Positions 1-13,618 are shown, counted from the stretch's first letter. The stretch: DNA of 64,000 bases from CAVVYA01 sp963752345 (GCA_963752345.1 CAVVYA010000014.1:1-64000), one strand, 5' to 3'. The notes: generated from the letters alone by a model not told the origin. Program-made: numbers and translations.

Positions 1-166
1 TTCATCCCTGCCGCCCGGCGAGGCGGCAAAGGCGGCGCGCGAGGCGCCGGTGCTCCGGGAACCTCGTCGAGCGTCCGGCGGCTGACGCACGCGGCCTTGC
101 CGCGCGACATCCGTATCGATAGCCTGCCCAGCGGGCCGGATCCTCGCCGATTCGCGGGCACTTTCG

Positions 167-1171
167 ATGGGGAATCTCATGCTTATGATGCGGCGCGCCT
201 GTGTCGCCGTTGGATTTGTCGCCTTCTCCGCTGTCGTCGCGTGCGCGCAGACGCTGACGGCCGAGACGCGCGGCCGGATCGAGTTCGCCGCGCCGACCTT
301 CGCGACGCTCGGCGAATTCAGCAAGAATGCGCCATCGGCAAACGGAAAAGCCGCTGTCGACATCGACCTGCCGCAGGGCAGCGGCCCGTATCCGGCGATG
401 ATCGTCGCGCACACGGTGGGCGGCTGGAACCCCGACGTGGAAGGCGACGCGGTGCGCCGCCTGCTCGCCGCCGGCTATGCCGTCGGGGCGCTCGATCATT
501 TCGGGCCGCGCGGCATTCGTCAGGCGGCGGTGAGTGGCTTCAATCCGCTCACCACCGCGGCGGACGCGCTGATCGCGCTCAAGCTGCTCGCCACGCACCC
601 GCGGATCGACGCCCGGCGCATCGGCATCATCGGCTTCTCGCTCGGCGGCATGACGAGCATGTTGACGGCGTTCGAACAGGTCCGACACCGCTTCGCCGGC
701 GACGCGCGGTTCGCCGCGCATGTCTCCTTCTATGGCCCGTGCAGCTATGTGGCGCTGGACGCCCGCTCTTCCACGACCGGCGCGCCGCTGCTGCTGCTCT
801 TCGGCGACAAGGACGAGACGACGCTGCGCGGGCGCTGCGACCAGCTCGAAAGGCTCATGCGCGAAGGACGATCCGGCCAGACGGTGCGAAGCATCTGGTA
901 CACCGATGCCTACCATGGCTGGAACAATCCGAAATTCCGCGACGCGCGGTTCTTTCCCGAATTTCGCAGCGGCCGCGCGTGTCCGCTCATGGACGTGGGC
1001 GCACGCTTCGGTTTCATTCATGCTGACGGCGCGCGCGAGCCGTTCACGCCCGCCGCCCTCAACGATTGCGTGCGCAAAGGAGCCGGCTATTCGCTGGGTT
1101 ACAGCGAGGCGGTCACGGAGCGGTCCTGGCGCGATGCGCTCGCGTTCCTCGACGGGCATCTGGAGAAGTAG
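167..1171 (+). CDS. Secreted dienelactone-hydrolase-family alpha/beta hydrolase
   Basis: The 334-residue protein begins with a hydrophobic, signal-like stretch ending near an Ala-Cys-Ala-Gln site, so export is likely. An alpha/beta-hydrolase core follows, with nucleophile elbow GFSLGG near residue 165, a probable acid in FGDKDE and a probable histidine in AYHGWNN. That set of three fits a dienelactone-hydrolase-like esterase. The substrate cannot be read from sequence. The start at 167 is the longest; ATGs at 179 and 185 are equally possible and would shorten only the signal peptide. Bases 1-166 upstream hold no gene I can support. It is convergent with mutS. Confidence 0.75.
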   Translation: MGNLMLMMRRACVAVGFVAFSAVVACAQTLTAETRGRIEFAAPTFATLGEFSKNAPSANGKAAVDIDLPQGSGPYPAMIVAHTVGGWNPDVEGDAVRRLLAAGYAVGALDHFGPRGIRQAAVSGFNPLTTAADALIALKLLATHPRIDARRIGIIGFSLGGMTSMLTAFEQVRHRFAGDARFAAHVSFYGPCSYVALDARSSTTGAPLLLLFGDKDETTLRGRCDQLERLMREGRSGQTVRSIWYTDAYHGWNNPKFRDARFFPEFRSGRACPLMDVGARFGFIHADGAREPFTPAALNDCVRKGAGYSLGYSEAVTERSWRDALAFLDGHLEK

Positions 1172-1313
1172 CGCGCGGTCGAGCCGCACCCTGTGAAATC
1201 CCTCCCCTCGATGACGAAGGGCGGGATGGAGGCGAGCACGGCATGGACGTCCCCCGGCCCGCTGGCGCTCGCCCCCTTCGCCATAACGGTGGAGGGCGCG
1301 TCGCCGCGTTCTT

Positions 1314-4124
1314 TTACTTCAGCATCTCTCTCAAGCGATACAGCAGGTCGAGCGCGCCGCGCGGCGTGAGCTCGTCGGGGTTGACGGATTTGAGCTCGCG
1401 CTCGACGGCCGACGGCTCGCCCGCCTTCGCCGCTTGCTGCTGCACGGTGGCGGAGAACAGTGGCAGGTAGTCGGCGAGCTTGGCGACCGCCTTGGCCTTG
1501 CCGCCGGATTCGAGCGCCGTCAGCACTTCCTCGGCGCGCGCCAGCGCCGCCTGCGGCAGGCCGGCGAGCTTCGCCACATGGATGCCGTAGGAGCGGTCTG
1601 CCGAGCCCGCCGCCACCTCGTGCAGGAACACCACCGTGCCCTGCCATTCCTTGATGCGCAGCGAATGGTTGGAGAGCTGCGGCAGGCGCGCCGCCAGCGT
1701 CGTCAGCTCGTGATAGTGGGTGGCGAACAGCGCGCGGCAGCGGTTGACGTCATGCAGATGCTCGATCGTCGCCCAGGCGATCGACAGCCCGTCGAACGTC
1801 GCGGTGCCGCGGCCGATCTCGTCGAGGATGACGAGCGCGCGTTCGCCCGCCTGATGCAGGATCGCCGCGGTCTCAACCATCTCGACCATGAAGGTGGAGC
1901 GGCCGCGCGCCAGGTCGTCGGCGGCGCCGACCCGGCTGAACAGCCGGTCGACGGTGCCGATATGGGCCGAGTCCGCCGGCACGAAGCTGCCCATCTGGGC
2001 GAGCACCGCGATCACGGCGTTCTGGCGCAAGAAGGTGCTCTTGCCCGCCATGTTGGGGCCGGTGAGCAGCCATAGGCGGCTACCCTTTGCGGCGCCGCTA
2101 GCATCCCCCGGCGTGAGATCGCAGTCGTTGGCGACGAAGGCGCCCGACTGGGCGCGCTTGAGCGCCGCCTCGACCACCGGATGACGCCCGGCTTCGATGC
2201 GGAACGCGAGGCTGTCGTCGACCAGTGGCCGCGTCCAGTTCTGCTCTTCGGCGAGCGCAGCCAGCCCCGCCGTGACGTCGACCGCCGCCGCCGCCCGGGC
2301 CGCGCCGGAGATTGCCGCCGCGCGCGCCATCACCGCGGCCGACAATTCCTCGAACACCTGCAGTTCGAGCGCCAGCGCATGATCGGCGGCGCGGCTGATC
2401 TTGGTCTCGAGCTCGGCGAGCTCGATGGTGGTGAAGCGCACCGCGGTGGCGATGCTCTGGCGGTGGATGAAGAAGCGCTCCTGGCCTTCCGGACCCGGGG
2501 CGCCGGTCAGCTTTTCGGCCTGGTTGGGCCGCACCTCGATGAAGTAGCCGAGGATGTTGTTGTGGCGGATCTTGATCGGGATGCCGCAAGCCACCGCATA
2601 GCGCGCCTCGAGACCGGCGATCAATTTGCGGCTGTCGTCGCGCAACGACCGCGCTTCGTCGAGCTCGGGCTTGAAGCCGGGCGCGACGAAGCCGCCGTCG
2701 CGCGTGAAGGCGGGCAATTCCGCGGCCAGCGCCTGGGTCAGGCGCGCGACCAGGTCGCTCTCCGTGCCGAGCGCGCGGCAGGCGTTTTCGAGCGCCGCCG
2801 GAAAAGCCGCGAGCTGGGCCTGGCGTTCGCTCTGCGCCAAGGTGGCGCGCAAGGCGGCGCCGCAGGACAGGCCGTCGCGCAGGGCGGCGAGATCGCGCGG
2901 ACCGCCGCGCCCGAGCCCGAGCCGCGACAGAGAACGCGCCATGTCGGGCATGGCATCGAGCAGTCCGCGCAACTGCATGCGCAAATTGCCGCGTTCGAGC
3001 AGATAGGCGACCGCCTCGAGCCGGCGGTTGATGCGTGCCACCTCGGTGAGCGGCGCCGCGAGGCGCGCGGCGAGCAGTCGTGCGCCGGCCCCGGTCAGGG
3101 TGCGGTCGATGGTGGCGAGCAGGCTGCCCTCGCGCGTGCCGTCCGGGCCCTGCGCCAGCTCCAGGTTGCGCCGGGTCGCCGCGTCGATCTCGATGACCGC
3201 GCCCGCCGCCACGCGGCGCAGCGGCTGCAGCGCCGGCATGCGGCCTTTCTGGGTCAATTCCACATAGTCGAGCAGCGCGCCGGCCGCCGCGAGTTCGGCG
3301 CGGCCGAAGCTGCCGAAGGCATCGAGCGCGGCGACGCCATAGAAGGCCTGCAGCCGGCGGCGCGCATTCTCGCTGTCGAACAGGGAGGACGGCTGGGGCG
3401 TCAGCGCGCAACCGCTGTCGTCGAGCAAAGTGGCCATGTCGGCGCGGCCGAACAGCTTGTCGATGACCAGCAGCTCACCCGCCGCGATCCGCGCCAATGC
3501 GGCGCCGAGCGCGGCCTGGGTCACCGGCTGGGCCTGGAACTCGCCGGTCGACAGGTCGAGCCAGGCCAGGCCGAATTCGCCGCCGGTCTCGGCCAAGGCT
3601 CCGAGAAAGTTGTTGCGCCGCGCATCGAGCAGCGAGTCTTCCGTCAGCGTGCCTGGCGTCACCAGGCGCACCACGTCGCGCTTGACGATGGATTTGCCGC
3701 CGCGCTTCTTCGCCGCGGCCGGATCCTCGAGCTGCTCGCACACCGCGACGCGGAACCCGCGCTTGATGAGACGCGCGAGATAGGCCTCGGCGGCATGCAC
3801 CGGCACGCCGCACATCGGGATATCCTCGCCCTGGTGCTTGCCGCGCTTGGTCAGCGCGATGTCGAGGGCGCGGGCGGCCTGCACCGCGTCCTCGAAGAAC
3901 AATTCGTAGAAATCGCCCATGCGGTAGAACAGCAGCGAGCCGGGGTGAGCCCGCTTGACCGCGAAATACTGCGCCATCATCGGCGACATCGCCTCGTTCG
4001 AGGCGGACACGGCGGATTCCGCGGCAGATTGCAGCAAATCGCCCGCGGGATCGTCGGGCGCGGGCGTCAAAGCCAAGGAGAGAGGCGCCGGATCGGTCAC
4101 GCGGTCCTTCAATCTGTGGGCCAT
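1314..4124 (-). CDS. mutS: DNA mismatch repair protein MutS
   Basis: MutS binds mismatches and starts methyl-independent or methyl-directed repair with MutL. The 936-residue product has the mismatch-reading MGDFYELF motif near residue 69 (the Phe that stacks on the mispair), the core and clamp region, and a C-terminal ATPase with Walker A GPNMAGKS near residue 687 and Walker [12 protein letters not shown]. The ATG at 4124 gives an N-terminal extension of about 45 residues before the usual MutS start. A later start at the [11 protein letters not shown] segment would match the family more closely. The frame is open throughout, unlike neighbouring maeB. Confidence 0.95.
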   Translation of the reverse strand: MAHRLKDRVTDPAPLSLALTPAPDDPAGDLLQSAAESAVSASNEAMSPMMAQYFAVKRAHPGSLLFYRMGDFYELFFEDAVQAARALDIALTKRGKHQGEDIPMCGVPVHAAEAYLARLIKRGFRVAVCEQLEDPAAAKKRGGKSIVKRDVVRLVTPGTLTEDSLLDARRNNFLGALAETGGEFGLAWLDLSTGEFQAQPVTQAALGAALARIAAGELLVIDKLFGRADMATLLDDSGCALTPQPSSLFDSENARRRLQAFYGVAALDAFGSFGRAELAAAGALLDYVELTQKGRMPALQPLRRVAAGAVIEIDAATRRNLELAQGPDGTREGSLLATIDRTLTGAGARLLAARLAAPLTEVARINRRLEAVAYLLERGNLRMQLRGLLDAMPDMARSLSRLGLGRGGPRDLAALRDGLSCGAALRATLAQSERQAQLAAFPAALENACRALGTESDLVARLTQALAAELPAFTRDGGFVAPGFKPELDEARSLRDDSRKLIAGLEARYAVACGIPIKIRHNNILGYFIEVRPNQAEKLTGAPGPEGQERFFIHRQSIATAVRFTTIELAELETKISRAADHALALELQVFEELSAAVMARAAAISGAARAAAAVDVTAGLAALAEEQNWTRPLVDDSLAFRIEAGRHPVVEAALKRAQSGAFVANDCDLTPGDASGAAKGSRLWLLTGPNMAGKSTFLRQNAVIAVLAQMGSFVPADSAHIGTVDRLFSRVGAADDLARGRSTFMVEMVETAAILHQAGERALVILDEIGRGTATFDGLSIAWATIEHLHDVNRCRALFATHYHELTTLAARLPQLSNHSLRIKEWQGTVVFLHEVAAGSADRSYGIHVAKLAGLPQAALARAEEVLTALESGGKAKAVAKLADYLPLFSATVQQQAAKAGEPSAVERELKSVNPDELTPRGALDLLYRLREMLK

Positions 4125-4353
4125 CGCAGTCGATGACGCATGGTGGCGGCTGGAGCCCGCTACCATACCGGCGACGCGCCAGCCGGGCAATCCGACAGAG
4201 CCAATGTGACAGAGATCGTTAAAATTTCCCCGTGACAGGGGGGCGGCGTATTGGCAAGTTGCGACAGCCAAGGGCCGTCGGTGCCTTGAACCCGCGCGTC
4301 GCGGACCGCGCAAGCCCCATCGAATACCCCCGCAGTTTACCCCAGGAACCGTT

Positions 4354-6629
<2,276 letters not shown>

Positions 6630-6699
6630 CCCACCCCCGGTTCGATCTCGATTTGACCGAGACGGCGAAACAGGGGACAACGCGGTAGGGGTGAAAACC

Positions 6700-8103
6700 A
6701 TGCCGCAGCGTTCCGCCTTCCTGGCCCAGTGGCTTTCGGCGACCATCGCCGTCTGCCTGCCGGCTTTCGCCGTCCTGCTGATCATGGCCGCGCTCGGCGA
6801 CCTGGCCTGGACCGATGCCGTTCTCGCGGCCGCGGCGACTGCCCTCGGCGTGGCCATCCTGGTGCGCCGGCATTTCAAGGACCTGGCGGATCTGATTGGC
6901 TATGTCGAGGCGCTCGCCGACCGGCAAGAGACCGCGACGCCCCATGTCGCCGGCGCGCTCGCCGGCAAGCTGCTGTCCGCCGTGCGCCGCCTGGAGCGCG
7001 CGTGGCAGGCGCGCGCCGACGCCCTGCGCAGCAGCATCGCGATCAACGAATCCCTGCTCGACAGCCTGCCCGACCCGATCATTCTGCTCGACGCCAACCG
7101 TCACATTCTATTCAGCAATGCCGCCGTGCGCCAGCAGCTCGGCGCATCCGGCATCGGGCGCGATCTCGCGTCCCTGGTGCGCGACCCGCGGGTGCTGGAG
7201 AGCGCGACGGCGGTGCTGCGGGGCGAGGCGCGGCGCGAAGTCAGCTTCGAGATCGTCGATCCGGCCGAACGGGAATTCGCCGTGCGGGTCGAGCCGCTGC
7301 ACGAGGAGGCGCCCGGCGGCGGAGCCTGTGTCATCGCCATGATCGATCTCACCGCGATGCGCCGAGTCGAGCAGATGCGCAGCGATTTCATCGCCAACGC
7401 GAGCCACGAGCTGCGCACGCCGCTGGCCAGCCTGATCGGCTTCATCGAGACGCTGCGCGGCCCGGCACGCGACGACGCCAAGGCGCGCGAGCAGTTTCTC
7501 GATCTCATGCACCAGCAGGCCCAGCGCATGGCCCGCCTGGTGCGCGATTTGCTGTCGCTCTCCATCATCGAGATGAGCGAGCATACGCCGCCGTCGGGCG
7601 CGGTCGATATCGCGGGCCTGCTGCGCAGCCTGGTCGATACCTTGCAGATGCAGGCCCACAGCCGCGGCGTGGCCCTGGCGCTCGATTTCGACGAAACCCG
7701 GCCGATGGTGGTGGGCGATGGCGACCAGCTCACCCAGCTGTTCCAAAACCTGATCGACAACGCGATCAAATACGGCGCGGCGGACGGAACGGTGCGCGTG
7801 GAGGTCCGAACGGCGACCATGCCGTCGCCGGCGGCCGGCGGCGCGGCCGGTGCTGCGGCCGTCTGTGTCACCGTCGCCGACCAGGGCGAAGGCATCCCGC
7901 GCGAGCATATCCCGCGGCTGACCGAGCGGTTCTACCGGGTCGACGCCGCGCGGTCGCGCGCCGTCGGCGGCACCGGCCTGGGACTCGCCATCGTCAAGCA
8001 CATCGTCAACCGCCATCGCGGGCAACTGCGCGTCGAAAGCGAGCCGGGGCAGGGCAGTGCTTTCACGGTCTGTCTGCCGGCCAGCGAAGCCCAGCGCTCG
8101 TAG
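6700..8103 (+). CDS. phoR: Phosphate regulon sensor histidine kinase PhoR
   Basis: The 467-residue kinase has two N-terminal membrane segments (about 12-60), a PAS-like domain (about 125-220), a HisKA box with phospho-acceptor NASHELRTP near residue 237, and a HATPase domain with N box NLIDNAIKYG and GGTGLGLAIVKH. It faces the pst-phoU-phoB genes and so is the expected partner of PhoB at 12887. I chose ATG 6700 because AGGGGTG lies seven bases upstream; a GTG at 6691 is the alternative. The arrangement phoR-pstSCAB-phoU-phoB is common in alphaproteobacteria. Confidence 0.93.
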   Translation: MPQRSAFLAQWLSATIAVCLPAFAVLLIMAALGDLAWTDAVLAAAATALGVAILVRRHFKDLADLIGYVEALADRQETATPHVAGALAGKLLSAVRRLERAWQARADALRSSIAINESLLDSLPDPIILLDANRHILFSNAAVRQQLGASGIGRDLASLVRDPRVLESATAVLRGEARREVSFEIVDPAEREFAVRVEPLHEEAPGGGACVIAMIDLTAMRRVEQMRSDFIANASHELRTPLASLIGFIETLRGPARDDAKAREQFLDLMHQQAQRMARLVRDLLSLSIIEMSEHTPPSGAVDIAGLLRSLVDTLQMQAHSRGVALALDFDETRPMVVGDGDQLTQLFQNLIDNAIKYGAADGTVRVEVRTATMPSPAAGGAAGAAAVCVTVADQGEGIPREHIPRLTERFYRVDAARSRAVGGTGLGLAIVKHIVNRHRGQLRVESEPGQGSAFTVCLPASEAQRS

Positions 8104-8172
8104 AAAAGCGGCGAAAACCGGCGGTTTCCCTCACTTTACGACCCGCGGAACGGACTGGCGGAAACCAGCGGG

Positions 8173-8201
8173 CTGTCACACAGCCGTAACAGAACTGTAG
8201 T
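8173..8201 (+). promoter_or_regulatory. Pho box upstream of pstS (three 11-bp-spaced half-sites)
   Basis: Three related heptamers, CTGTCAC, CCGTAAC and CTGTAGT, start at 8173, 8184 and 8195, exactly 11 bp apart with 4-bp spacers. The known PhoB site is a repeat of CTGTCAT-like heptamers at this spacing. The site lies 125 bp before the pstS start, so PhoB activation of pstSCAB-phoU-phoB is the natural reading. No comparable site precedes phoR. Confidence 0.8.
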
Positions 8202-8325
8202 ACTCGTGTCGGCAGGCGGACCCTAGACTGCGCGCGCGAATGGTTGGTTTCTCCAATCCATACCCTCCGGATGCCCCGCTTACCATGATGGGCTCCACCC
8301 CCTCTTCACACGGGAGTTTGCAGAC

Positions 8326-9375
8326 ATGCGCATGACAGCGACCCTCGTCGCGACGGCAGGCCTCATTGCCGCCATCGCGACCAGCAGCGCCAGCGCGACG
8401 GATATCTCCGGCGCGGGCGCCACCTTCCCCTATCCGCTCTATGCCAAGTGGGCGGACGCCTACAAGAAAGAGACCGGCGACAATCTCAATTACCAGTCGA
8501 TCGGCTCGGGCGGCGGCATCAAGCAGATCATGGCCAGGACCGTGACCTTCGGCGCCTCCGACATGCCGCTCAAAGCCGACGAACTCGAGCAGCATGGCCT
8601 GGTGCAGTTTCCCACTGTCATGGGCGGCGTCGTCCCGGTGATCAATATCCCAGGCGTCAAGCCCGGCGAGGTGGTGCTGGACGGCAAGACGCTGGCGGAT
8701 ATCTATCTCGGCAACATCAAGAGGTGGGACGAGGAACCGATCAAGAAACTCAATCCGTCGGTCAAGCTGCCGTCCCAGGCGATCGCCGTGGTGCATCGCT
8801 CCGACGGCTCGGGAACATCGTTCATTTTCACCGACTACCTGTCGAAGGTGAATGCCGATTGGCAGAGCAAGGTCGGCGTCAACACCGCGGTGCAATGGCC
8901 GGTCGGCATCGGCGCCAAGGGCAACGAAGGCGTCGCCGGCACGGTCGGCAAGACGCGCGGCTCAATCGGCTATGTGGAATATGCGTTCGCCAAGCAGAAC
9001 AAACTGCCGCACGTCCAGTTAATCAACAAGGACGGCAAGTCGGTTAACCCGGACGCCAAGAGCTTCCAAGCAGCGGCCGCGGGTGCCGATTGGGCGAAGA
9101 GTCCCGGCTATTACGTCATCCTGACCAACCAGCCGGGCGCAGCCAGTTGGCCGATCGCCGGCGCCACCTTCATTTTGATGCACAAGCAGCCGAAGGACGT
9201 CAGTAGCTCCGCCGCGGCTCTCAAGTTCTTCGACTGGGCCTATAAACACGGTGACAAGGCGGCCGAAGAGCTCGACTACGTGCCGATGCCGGACTCGGTC
9301 GTCGACTTGGTCGAGAAGACCTGGGCTGAGAACATCAAGGACGCTTCCGGCAAGCCCCTGTTCGCGAAGAAGTAA
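8326..9375 (+). CDS. pstS: Phosphate ABC transporter periplasmic binding protein PstS
   Basis: PstS captures phosphate in the periplasm and delivers it to PstCA. The 349-residue product has a signal peptide (first about 24 residues, ending ASA), then [13 protein letters not shown], the GSGGGIKQI loop and [12 protein letters not shown], all of which line the phosphate site in the family. It is the first gene of pstSCAB-phoU-phoB behind a Pho box, and is separated from pstC by a strong hairpin. Confidence 0.96.
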   Translation: MRMTATLVATAGLIAAIATSSASATDISGAGATFPYPLYAKWADAYKKETGDNLNYQSIGSGGGIKQIMARTVTFGASDMPLKADELEQHGLVQFPTVMGGVVPVINIPGVKPGEVVLDGKTLADIYLGNIKRWDEEPIKKLNPSVKLPSQAIAVVHRSDGSGTSFIFTDYLSKVNADWQSKVGVNTAVQWPVGIGAKGNEGVAGTVGKTRGSIGYVEYAFAKQNKLPHVQLINKDGKSVNPDAKSFQAAAAGADWAKSPGYYVILTNQPGAASWPIAGATFILMHKQPKDVSSSAAALKFFDWAYKHGDKAAEELDYVPMPDSVVDLVEKTWAENIKDASGKPLFAKK

Positions 9376-9387
9376 ACTGAGTAAGAA

Positions 9388-9413
9388 GGGAAGCCGGGAG
9401 ACCCCGGCTTCCC
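9388..9413 (+). terminator. Strong hairpin between pstS and pstC (partial terminator or mRNA stabiliser)
   Basis: A perfect 11-bp stem GGGAAGCCGGG / CCCGGCTTCCC with loop AGAC sits 13 bp after the pstS stop. There is no run of T after it, so full termination is unlikely. Hairpins here in other pst operons protect the pstS message and give more binding protein than permease; that role is inferred. Confidence 0.7.
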
Positions 9414-9444
9414 GAACGCTCACGAAAACGAGAATTGACCTGAC

Positions 9445-10431
9445 ATGGCGACGGAAATGGGTGCGGAGGCGAGGCTGTTGAGCGCGGACCGAGGCCAGGC
9501 CCTTAAGCGCTTCGCGTTCACCGATGCGATTTTCCGTAGTCTGACACGGGCCGCAGCCCTGACAGTGCTACTGGTCCTCGGCGGCATCCTGTTTTCGCTC
9601 ATCGAAGGTGCCGCTCCGGCGCTCAAAGCCTTCGGCTTCTCATTCTTCACCACCAAATCCTGGAACCCGGTGACCAACGTCTTTGGCGCCGTAGCGCCAA
9701 TCTACGGCACCGTGGTCAGCGCGATGCTCGCCATGGTGATCGCAGTGCCGGTCGGCATCGGCATCGCCATCTTCCTGACGGAGCTGTGCCCGCGCTCGCT
9801 GCGCCGGCCGATCGGCGTTGCTATCGAGCTCCTGGCCGGTATCCCCAGCATCATTTACGGCATCTGGGGCTTATTCATCTTCGCGCCCTTCCTGCAGGAA
9901 TATGTCCAGCCGGGCGTCATCGATTTCTTCGCGGGCATTCCCGTTCTGGAAAACCTTTTCGCCGGCCCGCCCTATGGCATCGGCATTTTCACCGCGTCCC
10001 TCATCCTTGCCATCATGGTGCTGCCGTTCGTCGCGGCGATCACCCGCGACGTGTTCGAGACAGTGCCGCCGATCCTGCGCGAATCCGCCTATGGACTGGG
10101 CTGCACCACATGGGAAGTGATTCGCGGCGTGGTGCTGCCCTATACCCGCATCGGCGTCATCGGCGGCATCATGCTGGGCCTCGGCCGCGCGCTCGGCGAG
10201 ACCATGGCGGTGACCTTTGTCATCGGCAACGCGCACCGCATCAGCGCCTCGTTGTTCGCACCAGGCACCACCATCTCGGCGACCATCGCCAATGAGTTCA
10301 CCGAGGCGGTCGGCGAACTCTATTTCTCCTCGCTCATCGCGCTCGGGTTGATCCTGTTCTTTATTACCTTTCTAGTGCTCGCTGCGGCGCGTTACATGTT
10401 GCTGCGGCTCGAACGGCAGGCGGGAAAGTAG
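9445..10431 (+). CDS. pstC: Phosphate ABC transporter permease PstC
   Basis: Inner-membrane subunit of the PstSCAB importer, 328 residues with about six membrane spans. The cytoplasmic coupling loop for PstB reads [21 protein letters not shown] followed by [12 protein letters not shown], the typical EAA-like region. It is the second gene of the pst operon, and its stop lies 2 bp before pstA. Confidence 0.95.
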   Translation: MATEMGAEARLLSADRGQALKRFAFTDAIFRSLTRAAALTVLLVLGGILFSLIEGAAPALKAFGFSFFTTKSWNPVTNVFGAVAPIYGTVVSAMLAMVIAVPVGIGIAIFLTELCPRSLRRPIGVAIELLAGIPSIIYGIWGLFIFAPFLQEYVQPGVIDFFAGIPVLENLFAGPPYGIGIFTASLILAIMVLPFVAAITRDVFETVPPILRESAYGLGCTTWEVIRGVVLPYTRIGVIGGIMLGLGRALGETMAVTFVIGNAHRISASLFAPGTTISATIANEFTEAVGELYFSSLIALGLILFFITFLVLAAARYMLLRLERQAGK

Positions 10432-10433
10432 CC

Positions 10434-11303
10434 ATGGCGCGCGATACATCCGCCCACCAGCCGACCGGGCTTTACCGCCGCCGCCGCATTCGCGACCGCA
10501 TCTACATGGGCCTTTCCATCGCCGCGGCGGCTTTAGGACTGGGCTGGCTCACCATGATTCTCGGCACGTTGTTCTTCGAAGGTGTCGGGGGGCTCGACCT
10601 GCGGGTGTTCACCGAAATGACGCCCCCGCCGGGCGAAACGGGCGGCCTGCTAAATGCCATCGTCGGCAGCCTGATCATGACCACGCTCGCCGTCCTGATC
10701 GGCACGCCGATCGGCATGCTGGCCGGCACCTATATGGCGGAATACGGCCGCTACGACCGCATCACACCGACCATCCGTTTCATCAACGATATCCTGCTGT
10801 CAGCGCCGTCGATCATCATCGGCCTGTTCATCTACGAGGTGGTGGTCACGCGCATGGGCCATTTCTCCGGCATCGCCGGCGCTCTGGCGCTCGCCGTGAT
10901 CGTCATTCCGGTCGTCGTGCGCACCACCGAGGACATGCTGCTGCTGGTGCCCAACCAGCTGCGCGAGGCCGCGGCCGCGCTGGGCGCACCGCGCTGGACG
11001 GTGATCGTGAAAGTCGCCTATGGCGCCGCGCGGGCGGGCATCGTCACCGGCATCCTGCTCGCCATTGCCCGTATTTCCGGCGAGACCGCGCCGCTGCTGT
11101 TCACGGCGCTCAACAACCAGTTCTGGAGCACCGATCTCAACGCGCCGATGCCGAGCCTGCCGGTTGTGATCTTCCAGTTCGCCCTCAGCCCCTACGAAAA
11201 CTGGCAGAAGCTCGCCTGGGCCGGCGCCCTGTTGATCACCCTCGCCGTGCTCACCCTCAGCATCGTGGCGCGCGCCCTTTCAACTCGGAAGACCGAACGA
11301 TGA
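10434..11303 (+). CDS. pstA: Phosphate ABC transporter permease PstA
   Basis: Second permease subunit, 289 residues with about six membrane spans. The coupling loop [20 protein letters not shown] and the [12 protein letters not shown] segment are characteristic of PstA. It starts 2 bp after pstC and overlaps pstB by ATGA, which indicates translational coupling. Confidence 0.95.
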   Translation: MARDTSAHQPTGLYRRRRIRDRIYMGLSIAAAALGLGWLTMILGTLFFEGVGGLDLRVFTEMTPPPGETGGLLNAIVGSLIMTTLAVLIGTPIGMLAGTYMAEYGRYDRITPTIRFINDILLSAPSIIIGLFIYEVVVTRMGHFSGIAGALALAVIVIPVVVRTTEDMLLLVPNQLREAAAALGAPRWTVIVKVAYGAARAGIVTGILLAIARISGETAPLLFTALNNQFWSTDLNAPMPSLPVVIFQFALSPYENWQKLAWAGALLITLAVLTLSIVARALSTRKTER

Positions 11304-12104
11304 CGATCCTCGACCAGCACCGCGAAACCGCAGACAACGACCTGCATCTGCGGGACAAGATATCGATCCAGCGCCTGTCGTTCTTCTACGGCGAGGTGAA
11401 GGCGCTGCACAGCGTCAGCGTGCCGCTTTATGCCAATACGGTCACCGCTTTCATCGGTCCGTCGGGCTGCGGCAAGTCCACGCTGCTGCGCGTGCTCAAC
11501 CGGATGTACGAACTCTATCCCAACCAGCGCGCCGAGGGCGAGGTGCTGCTTGACGGCAAGAACATCCTGGCGCCTGGCCAGGACCTCAACCTGCTGCGCG
11601 CCAAGGTCGGCATGGTATTCCAGAAGCCGACGCCATTTCCGATGACGATCTATGACAACATCGCCTTCGGCATTAAGCTCTACGAAAGCCTGCCCAAGTC
11701 GGAGCTCGACGACCGGGTCGAAGCGGCACTGCGCAGCGCAGCGCTGTGGGACGAGGTGAAGGACAAGCTGTCGACCAACGGATTCAGCCTGTCGGGCGGC
11801 CAGCAGCAGCGGCTGTGCATCGCGCGCACCATCGCGGTCAAGCCCGAGGTGCTGCTGTTCGACGAGCCGTGCTCGGCGCTCGATCCGATCTCCACCATGA
11901 AGATCGAAGAGCTGTTCGACGAGTTGAAGGCGCATTACACGATCGCGATCGTGACCCACAATATGCAGCAGGCGGCGCGCGTTTCGGAGTTCACCGCGTT
12001 CATGTATCTCGGCGAGCTGGTCGAGTTCGACCGCACCGAGAAGATGTTCACGACGCCGAGCGAACCGTAAGACCGAGGATTACGTCACCGGCCGCTTCGG
12101 CTGA
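11300..12104 (+). CDS. pstB: Phosphate ABC transporter ATPase PstB, with a +1 shift eleven codons from the end
   Basis: The ATPase drives phosphate import. Walker [10 protein letters not shown] lies near residue 53, signature LSGGQQQR near 164 and Walker B VLLFDEP near 184. The open frame stops at 12070 after MFTTPSEP, but the next frame reads [11 protein letters not shown] and stops at 12104, which is the conserved PstB tail. One extra T at 12068 explains this; without it the protein is 267 residues. The start overlaps the pstA stop. The truncated form would keep every ATPase motif, so it might still work even if the extra base were real. Confidence 0.93.
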
Positions 12105-12126
12105 TCAAGGTCACAGGAACAGCACC

Positions 12127-12879
12127 ATGGCAAGTCCAAGAACGATCACACAGTACAAATCCTACGACGAAGAGCTGAAGCACCTGCACGAGGATATCCT
12201 GCGCATGGGCGGGCTGGCCGAAGCGCAGTTCTCCGCCGCCATCCAGACGGTCGCCAAACGCGACACCGACCTGGCCGCGACGACGGTGAAGGAGGACACC
12301 AAGATCGACGAGCTCAACACCGTGATCGACAACCGCGTCGTGCGCATGCTGGCCCTGCGCCAGCCGATGGCCGGCGACTTGCGCGAGATCGTGTCCTCGC
12401 TCAAGATCGCGTCCGACATCGAGCGCATGGGCGACTATGCCGCTAACATCGCGAAGCGCTCCATCGCCATGGCCGAGTTGCGGCCGATCAAGCCGGTCAA
12501 CGCCATTCCGCGCATGGGACGCCTGGTGCAGCGCCTGATCAAGGAGGTGCTCGATGCCTACGCCGAGCGCAACACCGAGAAAGCCGTCGCCGTGTGGGCG
12601 CGCGACGAAGAGGTCGACGACATGTACAACAGCCTCTTCCGCGAGACGCTGACCTACATGATGGAGGACCCGCGCAACATCACGCCCTCGACCCATCTGC
12701 TATTCGTCGCCAAGAACATCGAGCGCATCGGCGACCATGCCACCAACATCGCCGAAACGATTTATTTCGTGGTCAACGGCAAGCGCATCAGCGAAAGCCG
12801 GCCAAAAGGGGATTCATCGAGCTTCATCGTCCTGACGCCCGACGACCGCCGCGCGGGCGAGGACAAGACGGAGACCTAA
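12127..12879 (+). CDS. phoU: Phosphate signalling protein PhoU
   Basis: PhoU links the Pst transporter to PhoR and keeps the regulon off when phosphate is plentiful. The 250-residue product is all helical, with two PhoU repeats carrying metal-binding E/D-x3-D motifs: SDIERMGDYAANIAKRS (about residue 97) and KNIERIGDHATNIAETIYF (about 196). It lies between pstB and phoB and is read in the same direction. Confidence 0.95.
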   Translation: MASPRTITQYKSYDEELKHLHEDILRMGGLAEAQFSAAIQTVAKRDTDLAATTVKEDTKIDELNTVIDNRVVRMLALRQPMAGDLREIVSSLKIASDIERMGDYAANIAKRSIAMAELRPIKPVNAIPRMGRLVQRLIKEVLDAYAERNTEKAVAVWARDEEVDDMYNSLFRETLTYMMEDPRNITPSTHLLFVAKNIERIGDHATNIAETIYFVVNGKRISESRPKGDSSSFIVLTPDDRRAGEDKTET

Positions 12880-12886
12880 GACACCC

Positions 12887-13597
12887 ATGAAACCCCTGAT
12901 CCTGCTGGTCGAGGACGAGGAAGCCCTCCTCACCATGCTGCGCTACAATCTCGAGCGCGAGGGGTTCGAGGTCGCCACCGCCATGAACGGCGAGGAGGCG
13001 CTGATCGCCATCGACGAGCGCCGTCCCGACCTGGTGCTGCTCGATTGGATGCTACCGCTGGTCTCCGGCATCGAAGTCTGCCGCCAGGTCCGCCGCAGCC
13101 CCGAGACGCGCGATCTGCCGATCATCATGCTGACCGCGCGTGGCGAGGAAGGCGACAAGATCCGTGCGCTGAATTCCGGCGCGGACGATTACATCACCAA
13201 GCCATTTTCGCCGACCGAGCTCACCGCGCGGCTCAACGCCGTGCTGCGCCGCTCGCGCCCGGCACTCGCCGCCGACCAACTGACCTACGGCGACGTGGTG
13301 ATGGATCTCGCGGCGCACCGGGTGACGCGCCGGGGCCGGCCGGTCCACCTGCGGCCGACCGAATTCCGCCTGTTGCGTTTCCTGATCGAGCATCCCGGCC
13401 GGGTGTTTTCGCGCGAACAGCTGCTCAACGCGGTATGGACGCCCGACACCTACATCGAGCCGCGCACGGTCGACGTCCATATCCGCCGCTTGCGCAAGGC
13501 GCTCAACGCGGGCGACGCGGAAGACATCATCCGCACCGTGCGCGCCACCGGCTATTCCCTGGAAAGCGAAAAGCTCAGCGAAGCGGAACGCGCTTAA
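12887..13597 (+). CDS. phoB: Phosphate regulon response regulator PhoB
   Basis: OmpR-class regulator of 236 residues. The receiver domain has acidic pocket EDEE, phospho-acceptor Asp near residue 53 in LVLLDWMLP and Lys in ITKPFSP; the C-terminal winged helix (about 130-230) includes RPTEFRLLRFL and RTVDVHIRRLRKAL. It begins 7 bp after phoU and is presumably activated by PhoR at the head of the locus. Confidence 0.95.
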   Translation: MKPLILLVEDEEALLTMLRYNLEREGFEVATAMNGEEALIAIDERRPDLVLLDWMLPLVSGIEVCRQVRRSPETRDLPIIMLTARGEEGDKIRALNSGADDYITKPFSPTELTARLNAVLRRSRPALAADQLTYGDVVMDLAAHRVTRRGRPVHLRPTEFRLLRFLIEHPGRVFSREQLLNAVWTPDTYIEPRTVDVHIRRLRKALNAGDAEDIIRTVRATGYSLESEKLSEAERA

Positions 13598-13618
13598 GCG
13601 TCCCCTCAAGGCTCTCGC

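Noticed and set aside
2..1189. Long open frame on the minus strand opposite the secreted hydrolase
   Set aside because: Arg/Ala-rich composition typical of a GC-rich shadow frame; the plus-strand hydrolase has real motifs.
2181..4136. 650-codon open frame opposite mutS
   Set aside because: Arg/Gln/Gly-rich shadow of the mutS coding strand with no motif.
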